Notes: generated by a model from the letters alone, not told the origin. A DNA stretch of 38,701 nt from Candidatus Dormiibacter inghamiae (GCA_016464825.1 JAEKNQ010000005.1:1-38701), one strand, 5' to 3'; shown: positions 25,368 to 33,619, numbered from the stretch's first letter. Numbers and translations are program-made.

Positions 25368-25704
25368 CGCGCCCCTCCCCTCCCCGCTGATCAGAGAACA
25401 GGGCGAGTCGGTCCTCAGCGGCTGCCGCTGCCCGCTCGGCCAGCGCGGCCACGCGCCGCTCGCCCTCGGGCAGCACGGAGGCGGTTAGCAGCAGAGAATG
25501 CTCGGCGGCGAGCAGCGCCGCCAGGCTGGCGCGTTCGCCGGCCGCGGGAGGGCCGACTACTTCTCCGCCAGCAGCCTGGAGTGAGCGGGCAGCGAGCAGG
25601 CGCAGGGCGGGACTGAGCCCGAGGCCGTTCTCATGAGCGAACCGCCGCACCTGAGAGAGCAGCTCCGGGCCGAGCCGGACCTGGATCCGATGAGTGGTCC
25701 CCAC
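25360..25704 (-). CDS. ribbon-helix-helix relaxosome accessory protein (MobC/TraY-like)
   Basis: A 114-aa protein. The N-terminal 45 residues fit a ribbon-helix-helix fold: strand HRIQVRLGPELLSQVRRFAH, then a helix with SPALRLLAARSL. The rest is an Ala/Leu/Glu-rich helix, perhaps for oligomerization. Directly upstream of the relaxase and next to the repeat-rich intergenic region, it is placed to bind oriT and to repress its own operon. Confidence 0.7.
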   Translation of the reverse strand: MGTTHRIQVRLGPELLSQVRRFAHENGLGLSPALRLLAARSLQAAGGEVVGPPAAGERASLAALLAAEHSLLLTASVLPEGERRVAALAERAAAAAEDRLALFSDQRGGEGRDG

Positions 25705-25906
25705 ATCTCTTTAAATGCACATCGACCAGGCCGTTTTGGCGTCGTCCAGCCAACTTTCGACGTTCAGACGACGCTGAGTCCAGCGTCGTCGGGAGCGGCG
25801 AGATCGAACCGACCGCGTCCGCGGACGCCCAGACGACGGCCAGACGACGCTCGGACGACGGGCCACATCTAGCGTCTTGGGCATCACCCAGCTCAGGAGG
25901 AAGCCC
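25705..25906. other. repeat-rich divergent region, candidate oriT and operator
   Basis: The 202-bp gap between the divergent mobilization and SARP operons is dense in GACGAC/GTCGTC motifs. It holds a 10-bp inverted repeat with a 4-nt spacer at 25767-25790 (GACGACGCTG/CAGCGTCGTC), a 14-bp palindrome GCGTCCGCGGACGC at 25815-25828, and CAGACGACG at 25765-25773, 25830-25838 and 25841-25849, with CGGACGACG at 25852-25860. A TTTAAAT run lies near 25711. Position and repeats suit a nic region and RHH binding sites. Confidence 0.55.
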
Positions 25907-26359
25907 ATGCCGACCAGCGCAGCCCCAGCCGTCCAAGAGGTACCTGACGGGCTTTCTCGCCCGTACACCGTCACCGGCTCGCGCGTCTTCACCACTCTCA
26001 CCAACGACCACCACCTGGCGCTGGCCCGGGCCGTCAAGGCCTATCGCGCAGGCTGCCGGTCGCGATGGGCTCCAGTGGTCCTGATGCTGATGGCGCCGGT
26101 GGTGGAGGGGCGCATGAGCGATCTACACCCGGTGCGGCCGGCAATCAGCGCAGACGACATCCGCCAGCAGCTCCTCCAGGAGGTGCTGGAAGCCGCCCTG
26201 TCGATGCCGCTGCCGAAGGACCCACTCGTGCTCCAGCGGGCGATCCTCCTCCGCGCCACACAGGCTGTTCGGCGCCGGCTGACTCGCGAGCTGTGCCGCC
26301 AAGGGAAGCAGGAGCCACCTGTCGAAGAGGACGACGAGGAGCTGGAGGAGGAACTCTGA
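25907..26359 (+). CDS. unknown island protein, possible sigma region-2-like fold
   Basis: A 150-aa protein; AGGAGG six bases upstream selects the ATG at 25907. The segment from LTNDHHLALARAVKAYRAGC through ISADDIRQQLLQEVLEAAL resembles region 2 of sigma-70 factors (core binding followed by an acid-led helix), and a basic helix AVRRRLTRELCRQ follows. No region 4 is seen, and the C-terminus is a run of acidic residues (EEDDEELEEEL). I do not recognise the family, and the sigma likeness is weak inference. Its stop overlaps the next start (TGATG). Confidence 0.55.
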   Translation: MPTSAAPAVQEVPDGLSRPYTVTGSRVFTTLTNDHHLALARAVKAYRAGCRSRWAPVVLMLMAPVVEGRMSDLHPVRPAISADDIRQQLLQEVLEAALSMPLPKDPLVLQRAILLRATQAVRRRLTRELCRQGKQEPPVEEDDEELEEEL

Positions 26360-27621
26360 TGCTGGTCAACGAGGCTGGTGCGCTATATCCTTTCGGCCGA
26401 CAGCGCCACATGAGTGGTGAAGGGTTGGAGGAAAAGAGCCGCATGGCAGAGCCGAAGGCGAGAGACATCTTCGGTCTGCCCAATGACTTGAGAGGCTGGG
26501 TCCTTGCGGCCGGCTCGGTCGGGGCCGTGCTGGTCGGGATCGGGCTGCTGCTGACGGGCGATCCGTTCGGCCTGCCCTACCTGGCTACCGGAGTGGCCGC
26601 CTATCTCTTCCTCCACGCGCGCGTCTTCTCTCTGATCCTCTGGTCCGGCGTGGCGCTGGGAGCGCTGGCCGGCGCCATTCTGGGCGGCAGCGTGACCGTC
26701 CTTCTCGTCGTCTTGGCCGGGGCCGGGCTGGCATTGGTCGCCGCCAGCCCGGGCGCCGACCGGCGAGCGGTAATCAGCGATGGAACCGCACCCACTGACG
26801 CTGACGAGGCGAGGGCCTTACTGAAGCAACGCACTCAACTGCCCACTGCGGCAGCGATTGGGCCCAATGAAGCGGCGGGCCGGGGAACTGTCATCCGCAG
26901 CATCGGCCGGCTTCAGGTTCTCCATGATGGCGAGGACGTGAGCGCCGAGCTGCTTCAAAGGCCGACACTCGCTTTCCTCTGGAGCTTCTTGCTGGCACGC
27001 TCAGTGCTGTCCGATCGGCCTCTGCTCCGGAACAGTCTGGCCGACGAGTTCTCGCCTGGGCTGCCGACGCAGAGCCAGACAAAGCGGCTGCGCGACCAGA
27101 TCTACAACCTTCAGCACGACGTTGCGCCGGTGATCGGCGAGATGGTCCAGGCCGACCGCAACCACGTTCGTTTCTGCCTCAACGGCGCCGACTTCGACGT
27201 CTTCCACCTGCGCGCCCTGAGCCAGTCGCTCCATCCTGATCCGGAACTACTGGACCAGCAGGCCACCGAAGGGGCCGAGGCCTTCCTTCTGAAGCTGCCT
27301 GCCGGCGAGTTCCTAGCCGGCTTTGAAGAACTCGAGAACGCGGTCACCGAGGGTAGGGGTGCGGCCAGCGATATGGTCCGCGATGCCCGCCTGCAGGTGG
27401 CAGGCTGGCGAGGGGCGCTTGCCTGCGCCGTCGCCGATCATCGCCTGGCTCGCCGCCAGCCTGAGCTGGCCCTACGCGTCTTGGAGCCAGCGCTGGCCGA
27501 AGCACCCAAGCGCGAGGCGATCGCCCGCCGCCTCATCGACGCCTATTTGCAATCCGGGCAGACCGCACGAGCCGAAGAGCTGCGCCGACAGATCGGCAGC
27601 AAAGGGGAGGTACGAGAATGA
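26359..27621 (+). CDS. membrane-anchored SARP/BTAD-like transcription regulator
   Basis: About 420 aa from the ATG at 26359, which shares a base with the previous stop; an ATG at 26443 with GGAGG 11 nt upstream is an alternative. Three or four hydrophobic helices cover about residues 48-125. A linker leads to a winged-helix domain (about 176-280) starting VIRSIGRLQVLHDGEDVS, with QTKRLRDQIYNLQHDVAPVI as its recognition region, like the OmpR-type domain of SARP activators. A helical TPR-like bacterial activator domain closes it (ALRVLEPALAEAPKREAIAR). A SARP-like regulator tied to the membrane is unusual and could sense the exported partner encoded next. Confidence 0.7.
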   Translation: MLVNEAGALYPFGRQRHMSGEGLEEKSRMAEPKARDIFGLPNDLRGWVLAAGSVGAVLVGIGLLLTGDPFGLPYLATGVAAYLFLHARVFSLILWSGVALGALAGAILGGSVTVLLVVLAGAGLALVAASPGADRRAVISDGTAPTDADEARALLKQRTQLPTAAAIGPNEAAGRGTVIRSIGRLQVLHDGEDVSAELLQRPTLAFLWSFLLARSVLSDRPLLRNSLADEFSPGLPTQSQTKRLRDQIYNLQHDVAPVIGEMVQADRNHVRFCLNGADFDVFHLRALSQSLHPDPELLDQQATEGAEAFLLKLPAGEFLAGFEELENAVTEGRGAASDMVRDARLQVAGWRGALACAVADHRLARRQPELALRVLEPALAEAPKREAIARRLIDAYLQSGQTARAEELRRQIGSKGEVRE

Positions 27622-29027
27622 CTGTCCAGAGCCGTCCTGCAACTAACATCCTCGGATCCTGGCGAGATCTGATGGGTCTGAGGGCCATGCTTGTGGCCGC
27701 CGCCGTGCTCCTACTGATCGCCGGCGGTGTCCTGGCGAACGTCGGCTTGAGCCGTCAGACCAGCCCGGAGGGAACCTCGCAGCGGTACCTGGACGGGCTG
27801 CGCCTGGGCGATGCGTCGTCCGCTTGGTCAGCCATGGAGGTCACCCAACCACAGCAGCCGGTCGAGGCAAAGCTGCTGGATGAGTCCTCCCTCAAGGCCG
27901 CCCTTGCCACGACCAAGCCGAACTACCGCAGCGCCACCGTCACCAAGACAACGCAGGATGGCGCCTCAGCGGCTACCGACATCCGGGTCAGCCGGCCAGA
28001 GGGCGAACTCCAGACGACGCTGCAGCTGCGTCGCGACGACGCCCAACGACGCTATGGCATCTATCCGACCTGGCGGGTCATGGTCTCCCCTGCCATACTG
28101 CGGGCGACCCTTCCTGAGGGCGCCAGCGACCTCCTCGTCGACGGCCAGGCTGTCCACGTCTCAGGGGCTGGGGAGCACAAGGTCGCCGTGCTGCCGGTTC
28201 CCCATCGCGTCCAAATCCAAGGTGCCTCACTGCTTGAAGCGCAGGCGGTCAACGCTGACGCCACCTACTCAGCCGGCAGCGAGGTCAAGGTCACCCTTCT
28301 CCCCCGCCTTAGCAACCTGGGGCGGGAGAAGGCCAAGGCTGCCATCAAGGCCCAGTTTCAGTCCTGCGCCAGCTCGACCTTGACGGCGCCGACTGGCTGC
28401 CCACAGCACTCCAATACCAACGCCAGGAATGGTCTGCATTGGCAGCTGATCGGTGATCCCACGGCTGGCGCCTCGGTCGACTTTGATCAAGACCAGCACC
28501 TGATCGGTAGCGGGCACTTCCTCATGACGCTCAGCTACCAACCGCCTTCTCGAGAGGGCACGACGGGGCACGACGTTTCTGGCGGGGCCTACCAGGCGCA
28601 TCTTCAGATCAAAGGCTCGGAACTTCAGATCACCAGTGTTGACCAAGCCGGAAGCCTCCCCAATCTAATTCGGCCCTCAGCCGCAAGCGACGACGCTGCC
28701 AAGGCGCTGGTCAAGGACGCCCTTCAGAAGTGCGCGTCGGCGACCATCGTGAACCCGACCGACTGCCCGCAGAACACCAGCCGCGACTCCACCAATCTCA
28801 AGAACATCCGTTGGACGCTCAACGGCGACCCGGTGTCTGACGCGACGGTCAGCTGGGATGGCGAGCACCAGACCTTCGCCGTCATCGGCCACTACGATAT
28901 GACCCTTGAGTACGACGAGCTCGGCACTCATATGCGCACCCAAAGCAGTACCAAGCTGTACCAGGCCAAGCTGATCTGGGACGGCAACGCCTACCAGCTG
29001 ATCACGATCGAGGGACTGCTGAGCTGA
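27618..29027 (+). CDS. exported, membrane-anchored protein with two related C-terminal domains, unknown function
   Basis: A 469-aa protein starting in a 4-nt overlap with the SARP-like gene. One TM helix (MLVAAAVLLLIAGGVLANVG, about 24-43) is followed by an outside region. Two domains of about 100 residues repeat: each has a helix ending QSCASST or QKCASAT, then PTGCPQ or PTDCPQ, a W-x-L-x-GDP motif, and a strand GHFLMTLSY or GHYDMTLEY. The paired Cys in each copy suggest a disulfide per domain. No known enzyme motif is seen. It may be a cell-surface sensor or transfer-related factor working with the SARP-like protein. Confidence 0.65.
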   Translation: MTVQSRPATNILGSWRDLMGLRAMLVAAAVLLLIAGGVLANVGLSRQTSPEGTSQRYLDGLRLGDASSAWSAMEVTQPQQPVEAKLLDESSLKAALATTKPNYRSATVTKTTQDGASAATDIRVSRPEGELQTTLQLRRDDAQRRYGIYPTWRVMVSPAILRATLPEGASDLLVDGQAVHVSGAGEHKVAVLPVPHRVQIQGASLLEAQAVNADATYSAGSEVKVTLLPRLSNLGREKAKAAIKAQFQSCASSTLTAPTGCPQHSNTNARNGLHWQLIGDPTAGASVDFDQDQHLIGSGHFLMTLSYQPPSREGTTGHDVSGGAYQAHLQIKGSELQITSVDQAGSLPNLIRPSAASDDAAKALVKDALQKCASATIVNPTDCPQNTSRDSTNLKNIRWTLNGDPVSDATVSWDGEHQTFAVIGHYDMTLEYDELGTHMRTQSSTKLYQAKLIWDGNAYQLITIEGLLS

Positions 29028-29286
29028 CGGACAATCACCAGCTCTAGCTCTTTCCTCCAAGAGTTCGCCTCATCCCCAGTCTCGACCGGCTACCTCTGGT
29101 AGCCGCCCACAGCAGCGGCGCTGGCGGTGTTGCTGCGGCGCCACATCGCGCAACTGACACGGGCGTTGGGGATCGGCGATACCTGTCTCAGACCGCCTCT
29201 TTCCGCCTCGGCTTCGCCGCCGAGGGCTTGGAGATTGAGCGTCACACGCTGGAAAATCTCCGGCGCAAGAGCTCGGCCATTCGTGG
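29028..29286. other. gap with a short hairpin and a possible coding remnant
   Basis: An 8-bp perfect hairpin (CGGCTACC-TCT-GGTAGCCG, 29087-29105) follows the exported-protein gene and may end its transcript, though there is no T-run. On the plus strand one frame (about 29185-29305) reads like the end of a protein (FRLGFAAEGLEIERHTLENL) but has no start, so it may be a truncated gene. Confidence 0.35.
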
Positions 29287-29565
29287 TCAGCCCTCCAACT
29301 CCTGATCCGCAACCGCCCGCAGCGGCGGCAATTCTTGGTCGACAACCTCATCGATGCGCTGGGCGTCAATGCGCATGTACCCGTGAGCACGAACGTTGCG
29401 GAAGGCACTGATACGCCGCCAAGCTATCTCCGGATGCCTTGCCCGCAGGTCGCTCGAGAACTGTCCGGCGGCATCGGACAGCGTCTCCAGCCTGCGAAGA
29501 ATGGCGTCTTCCGCCATCTCGCGGATGACCGAGCCTCTCCAGCCGCCACCACGATAGCGTTCCAC
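29287..29565 (-). CDS. hepT: HepT-like HEPN ribonuclease toxin
   Basis: HEPN-domain toxin of HepT/MntA (DUF86) pairs. The active motif RNVRAHGY is the R-x4-H-x-Y signature of HepT. Upstream RRLETLSDAAGQFSSDL and RHPEIAWRRISAFRNV are typical family segments, and ELPPLRAV closes the domain. The GTG at 29565 gives 92 aa. The frame remains open upstream to the end of the antitoxin gene with clearly HepT-like residues (DRDHELLAHIRSSIERV) but no ATG, GTG or TTG, so the true start may be a rare codon such as ATT near 29605, or the start has been lost. Confidence 0.85.
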   Translation of the reverse strand: MERYRGGGWRGSVIREMAEDAILRRLETLSDAAGQFSSDLRARHPEIAWRRISAFRNVRAHGYMRIDAQRIDEVVDQELPPLRAVADQELEG

Positions 29566-29621
29566 ACGCTCAATGCTGCTTCGGATGTGGGCGAGCAGCT
29601 CATGGTCACGGTCAATTCCTT

Positions 29622-30143
29622 TCAGAGGGGCACGGCCTCGCGTTCGATGCGCTCGACGATGCGGCGCTCCGAATCGGAGCCAGCTGGCTGCTCAGGCAGC
29701 ACAGCTGCATGGACAGCCACCCCAAGTAACTCTTCCAGATTCAGCTGGAGTTCGCCCAGGTCCATGAGAGTCCGATCCGGCTCCAGGTCCACCAGCAAGT
29801 CCACATCGCTGCCAGCCCCCGCCTCCCCTCTGCCCACCGAGCCGAACACACGCAAATTGCGCGCCCCTGAGGCCGCCGCCAGCCGCAGGATTTCGTCCCG
29901 CTGCTCGCGCAGGTCGCTCAGTGCTGGCAGCACACTCACCTGAAGGCCCCGATCGGGAGCGATCGCAAACCTCAGGCCGAGCACGTCTGCCAGCTTGCGG
30001 AGGGTCCTTAGCGTGGGCTCCACTCGCCCGCTTTCCAACCGGGCAACCGCTGCTTGTGTGGTACCTAGCCTTGCCGCCAGCTCTGCCTGGGTGAGCGCCG
30101 CTGCCCGGCGGGCAGTTGCCAGCCTTCGACTGAACTCCGACAT
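29622..30143 (-). CDS. mntA: MntA-type nucleotidyltransferase antitoxin fused to an XRE helix-turn-helix
   Basis: A 173-aa protein in two parts. Residues 1-65 form an XRE helix-turn-helix (TQAELAARLGTTQAAVARLE). Residues 90-173 form a minimal nucleotidyltransferase with GSVGRGEAGAGSDVDLLVDL, the GSx10DxD motif. In characterised pairs MntA AMPylates the HepT Tyr to neutralise it; here the DNA-binding domain is built in, so it can probably also repress its own promoter. TATATT ends 7 nt before the ATG (minus strand), so the mRNA is probably leaderless, with GGGGAG directly at the start codon. Confidence 0.88.
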   Translation of the reverse strand: MSEFSRRLATARRAAALTQAELAARLGTTQAAVARLESGRVEPTLRTLRKLADVLGLRFAIAPDRGLQVSVLPALSDLREQRDEILRLAAASGARNLRVFGSVGRGEAGAGSDVDLLVDLEPDRTLMDLGELQLNLEELLGVAVHAAVLPEQPAGSDSERRIVERIEREAVPL

Positions 30144-30439
30144 CTCCCCAAATATACCAAGGACGCAATATCAGGCATACCCAGGAAAGTCTACGACCCC
30201 TCGTTACTACCGCGTGCTGGACACTACCCTCGGCTCCACATGTGCGGTGCTTCTGCGCCACTTGAGCTTGAGTCGCTGGCGCCACCCTGATGGGAATGGT
30301 CGTTTTGCCCGATTCGAGAGCATGGGTGACAATCGACACTTTTCCGGGTGACATACGACGCCTGCGGCGTAACAAGTTAACCATCATTCGATGGGTCGGC
30401 CGGGGCCTTGTCCCTCGCACCACTTGGGATGAAAATGGG
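30144..30439. other. gap upstream of the toxin-antitoxin pair
   Basis: Holds the mntA promoter (TATATT box at about 30151-30156, minus strand). Short open frames exist but have no recognisable motif or ribosome binding site. Part may be the decayed 5' side of the IS110 remnant that follows. Confidence 0.4.
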
Positions 30440-30795
30440 CGGGCGGTGGGGAGCAAGCGCGTAAGCGCCACAAACGCCTCGGCCGGCGCGGGTAACCCAT
30501 TCCTCCGAACCGCCCTAATCGAAGCTACGCTGGGGCCGTCCGTGCCGGTCGCGCTCGTCGGAACTTCTTCCCCGCCCGCTACCAGCGCCTCGCCGCCAGG
30601 CGCGGTCCGAAGCGCGCCGCCATGGCGGTTGCGCATTCCATGCTCATCGCCATTTACCGGATGCTCAGCGACGGGGCACACTTCAAGGATCTCGGTCCCC
30701 ATTTCCATGACGTGCAGCGCCGAGACCGCGTTGTTCGCCGCAGCGTTCAGCGCTTGGAGGATCTGGGATACAGAGTAACGATCGAAGCCGCACAG
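30440..30795 (+). pseudogene. IS110-family transposase, C-terminal remnant
   Basis: The C-terminal transposase domain can be read across at least two frameshifts. The segments are GNPFLRTALIEA (about 30500), then RNFFPARYQRLAARRGPKRA, then AMAVAHSMLIAIYRMLSDG and RRSVQRLEDLGYRVT. These are characteristic of the IS110 family close to its catalytic Ser. The 5' two thirds are missing. It lies between the toxin-antitoxin pair and the restriction locus, a sign of separate acquisitions. Confidence 0.75.
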
Positions 30796-30956
30796 GTCCG
30801 CCCGTTTTCAGGGGAACGGTCCATGGGACCGCTTGGGGATCCCAACGGGGGCGATAAAAATGGTGCCGGCTGGAGTAATCTCGGGACCGGTCGGGTGTCC
30901 CCCTCCGGGCGCAGGCTCGGGTAGCTGTCCGCGACCGGTCTGGCATCCTACTCGCG

Positions 30957-32027
30957 ATGGCGATCAAGCTCGACTACAACCAAGCTAGGAAACGATTCAC
31001 CCAGGCACTCGAGACCGCACGATCGGAGGAGGCGCTTCCGGTCGAATGGGTGGAGCATGCGCGAAGGATCGGGCAGAGCCCCAGCAAGACGTACATAGCG
31101 ATGATCGCGACCGCCCTGCTCGCCAAAGCGACTGATCCTCGCGTTGACCCGTTCTCGCTCAAAGTCAGGAATTACGAGACGGCCTACTCGGCACGCGCCC
31201 TTTGCAAGGACGTCCTGGTCCCCGCCTCTGTCCAGGCCGGCGTCAGCCTCGGAACGACCGGCCGTGAGCCCCTGAACAATCAACCTTTCTTTCGGTACGA
31301 ACGTGTCGGCCCCGACATGGCGGTGCTGGGGCCATCCAAGCCGTACCTAGCCCACCTCTTGAACGCGCTGGGTGAACTCGAAGCTCTGGACGGTTCGACC
31401 TCGCTGTTGGCTTTGGCCGCTTTCCTTCGAGTGCGCCTTCTGGGCGCGCCCGCGTCTCTGCCGCTCGAAGCTGGCAGCCAAGTGTTGGGGTTATCGGGCC
31501 TGGTCGAAACCATGGCGGAGTTCGTCGCGCGGGACCCCGAAGGGGGTCGACGCGGCCAGGCCTTCCTCGCCGCCTGCCTCGACCTTGTCTTTCCGGACGT
31601 CAGGACTCAGCGAGTGAACGATCCCAGCCGCCATTGGCCGGGAGATGTGGCTGTCTTTCGCGATGGCACGATCATCCTGGCCGCCGAGTCGAAGCAGCGG
31701 CCCGCGTCAGACACAGAGGTCCTCCAATTCGTGGAGAACGTGAGCAAGGCAGGCGTCGAGCGAGCGTTGTTTGCGACGTTGGATCCCAAGCAGTCGCCGC
31801 TTGCCACCGCCGATCTTCAGGGGATTGGCTGGGACAAGTACCGGGTGCACCTCATGCTCTTCGATGATCCGCGCGAACTTCTGCACGCGGTGTTCACATG
31901 GTCCCCCAGCGCCTTGGGCGATGCCCTGGTCAGGTTTCCAACCGTCATGGCGACCAGGCTGCAGGAGCAAGAGATCGACCCAGAGGGCTTCGAGGAATGG
32001 GCAGCCATTTTCGAGGGCGAGCCATGA
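30957..32027 (+). CDS. SacI-family type II restriction endonuclease
   Basis: A 356-aa protein matching the SacI family over its length. Hallmarks are the segment around residue 100 (TGREPLNNQPFFRYE) and the nuclease core at about 221-245 (VNDPSRHWPGDVAVF, then IILAAESKQ), a PD-(D/E)xK-like arrangement with Asp in PGDV and E-x-K in ESK. The ending TRLQEQEIDPEGFEEWAAIF also fits. SacI cuts GAGCTC; the same specificity is likely but not certain. Its stop overlaps an ATG (ATGA at 32024) that begins the original vsr reading frame. A methyltransferase gene follows. Confidence 0.88.
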   Translation: MAIKLDYNQARKRFTQALETARSEEALPVEWVEHARRIGQSPSKTYIAMIATALLAKATDPRVDPFSLKVRNYETAYSARALCKDVLVPASVQAGVSLGTTGREPLNNQPFFRYERVGPDMAVLGPSKPYLAHLLNALGELEALDGSTSLLALAAFLRVRLLGAPASLPLEAGSQVLGLSGLVETMAEFVARDPEGGRRGQAFLAACLDLVFPDVRTQRVNDPSRHWPGDVAVFRDGTIILAAESKQRPASDTEVLQFVENVSKAGVERALFATLDPKQSPLATADLQGIGWDKYRVHLMLFDDPRELLHAVFTWSPSALGDALVRFPTVMATRLQEQEIDPEGFEEWAAIFEGEP

Positions 32028-32085
32028 ACAAGCTGCCCTATCCAACCGCCTCGAGCGCGGCAGTAACCATCCTGATGCTGCAAAT

Positions 32086-32460
32086 GTGAAGGCTGGGACC
32101 GGGCCAGAGCGTCGGATCCGGCAGGCACTGCACCGTCGTGGCCATCGATTTCGGGCGCTTCTGCCAATCGTCGTAAGCGGCGTCCGAGTGCGACCAGACG
32201 TCGTGTTCACGCGGCGGCGCCTAGCCGTTTTCGTTGACGGCTGCTTTTGGCATTGCTGTCCTGAGCATGGCATCAATCCCCGGGTGAACGTCACCTATTG
32301 GGTGCCGAAGCTGGAGCGCAATCGGGTCCGCGACAACCTGGTGAACTTGGCCTTGGCAGCCGCCGGCTGGAGAGCCGTGCGCGTGTGGGAGCATGTTACC
32401 GTTGAGCAGGCGGTTGCGGCGATCGAAGCAGCGCTTGAGAAGGGGGAGCGAGCCTCTTGA
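32086..32460 (+). CDS. vsr: Vsr-type very short patch repair endonuclease (5' end frameshifted)
   Basis: Nicks T:G mismatches that arise by deamination of 5-methylcytosine at methylase sites. The 124-aa frame from GTG 32086 holds almost the whole domain: PERRIRQALHRRGHRFR, RPDVVF with the catalytic Asp, the signature AVFVDGCFWHCCPEHG, NVTYWVPKLERNRVRD, and GWRAVRVWEH. The usual N-terminus seems to be in another frame from the ATG at 32024 that overlaps the endonuclease stop (MNKLPYPTASSAAVTILM), broken by an indel near 32076-32082. The protein may still be made from the GTG, without its own ribosome binding site. Confidence 0.85.
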   Translation: MKAGTGPERRIRQALHRRGHRFRALLPIVVSGVRVRPDVVFTRRRLAVFVDGCFWHCCPEHGINPRVNVTYWVPKLERNRVRDNLVNLALAAAGWRAVRVWEHVTVEQAVAAIEAALEKGERAS

Positions 32461-32482
32461 GTCGAACAGGCGTTCTCTGCTA

Positions 32483-33619
32483 ATGTTCCTTTCAATGATG
32501 CAGCCCAAGCTCACTGCCCTGAGCCTCTTCGCTGGGGCTGGTGGACTTGATCTTGGAATTGAGCAGGCGGGATATCGCGTGATCGCTGCCATCGAGAAAG
32601 ACGTGACGGCCGTCGAGACGCTGAATCGGAACCGCGGCCGATTCTTCCCGGATCTCGGCGTGGTCCATCCTCTTGACATCACCGCAGTCGAGCCCAGGGC
32701 GCTGATGAACGATCTCGGCCTGGCCGCCGGCGACCTGGATCTCTTGGTGGGCGGCCCGCCTTGTGTGGCCTTCTCCAAGTCAGGGTTCCATCTTGAATAC
32801 AAGCGCGAAGGACGCGATCCCAAGTCGAGCCTTCTGGACGATTACCTGCGGTTCCTCGAGGCCTTCAGACCCGCAGCCTTCCTTATGGAGAACGTGTTTG
32901 GTCTCGCCTATCGCAACCAGTCGGCGGCATTCTTCCACCGGCTTTCGAGCGGCATACGGGGCCTGGGATACTCCCTTACATACGAGGTCCTTAACGCGGC
33001 TGATTATGGCGTCCCTCAGAACAGGCAGCGCTTGTTCCTTATCGGCGCACGGGACGGCAGACCTCTCGCACACCCCGCTCCCACACGCTGGGGTGAGCAC
33101 GAGCGGCGGATGCGACCGCGCTGGGCGGATCAGCTGCAGCCGCATGTCACCTCGGGGGAGGCGCTCGAGGGACTGAAGACAGTGCCGGAGCCGGAGGACG
33201 CGGTCAACGGCCGATACGGGCACCTTCTCCCGGATATCCCGCCCGGCGGCAACTACTTGTTTTACACCGAGCACGAGGGTCACCCCGAGCCCCTGTTCCG
33301 TTGGCGGTCCCGCTATTGGACCTTCCTCCTCAAGCTCGACCCGAACCGTCCGGCACCGACCATCCAGGGACAGCCAGGTCCATATGTAGGCCCGTTCCAT
33401 TGGGAGAACCGGCGTCTTCGCGTGCCGGAGCTCAAGCGGCTGCAGGGCTTCCCAGGCCCGTATGAGTTCATGGGAACAAAGCGACAGATCCAACTCCAGA
33501 TAGGAAACTCCGTCCCGCCCCCCCTTGGCGCGATCCTAGCCACCGTGATCAGGAGGCAAATGGAGGGGGATGTCGCCCTTTCCTTGGAGAAGCCTCAGCA
33601 GCTCACCCTTGTCACCTGA
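32483..33619 (+). CDS. DNA (cytosine-5) methyltransferase, cognate of the SacI-like enzyme
   Basis: A 378-aa C5-methyltransferase. Motif I is LSLFAGAGGLDLGIEQAG, motif IV with the catalytic Cys is GGPPCVAFSKSG near residue 92, and motif VI is ENV in MENVFGLAY. Motif VIII appears as NRQRLFLIGAR, and motifs IX-X as RELKRLQGFP-like PELKRLQGFP and QIGNSVPPPLG. M.SacI is also a C5 enzyme, so the order R-V-M here is coherent. Starts at 32483, 32495 and 32498 are all possible; none has a clear ribosome binding site. It lies 22 nt after vsr, so all three genes probably share a transcript. Confidence 0.9.
   Translation: MFLSMMQPKLTALSLFAGAGGLDLGIEQAGYRVIAAIEKDVTAVETLNRNRGRFFPDLGVVHPLDITAVEPRALMNDLGLAAGDLDLLVGGPPCVAFSKSGFHLEYKREGRDPKSSLLDDYLRFLEAFRPAAFLMENVFGLAYRNQSAAFFHRLSSGIRGLGYSLTYEVLNAADYGVPQNRQRLFLIGARDGRPLAHPAPTRWGEHERRMRPRWADQLQPHVTSGEALEGLKTVPEPEDAVNGRYGHLLPDIPPGGNYLFYTEHEGHPEPLFRWRSRYWTFLLKLDPNRPAPTIQGQPGPYVGPFHWENRRLRVPELKRLQGFPGPYEFMGTKRQIQLQIGNSVPPPLGAILATVIRRQMEGDVALSLEKPQQLTLVT

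Noticed and set aside
26065..26358. Upstream extension of the SARP-like gene
   Set aside because: The frame is open but overlaps the preceding gene, is Gly/Ala/Arg shadow sequence, and the coupled ATG at 26359 explains the start.
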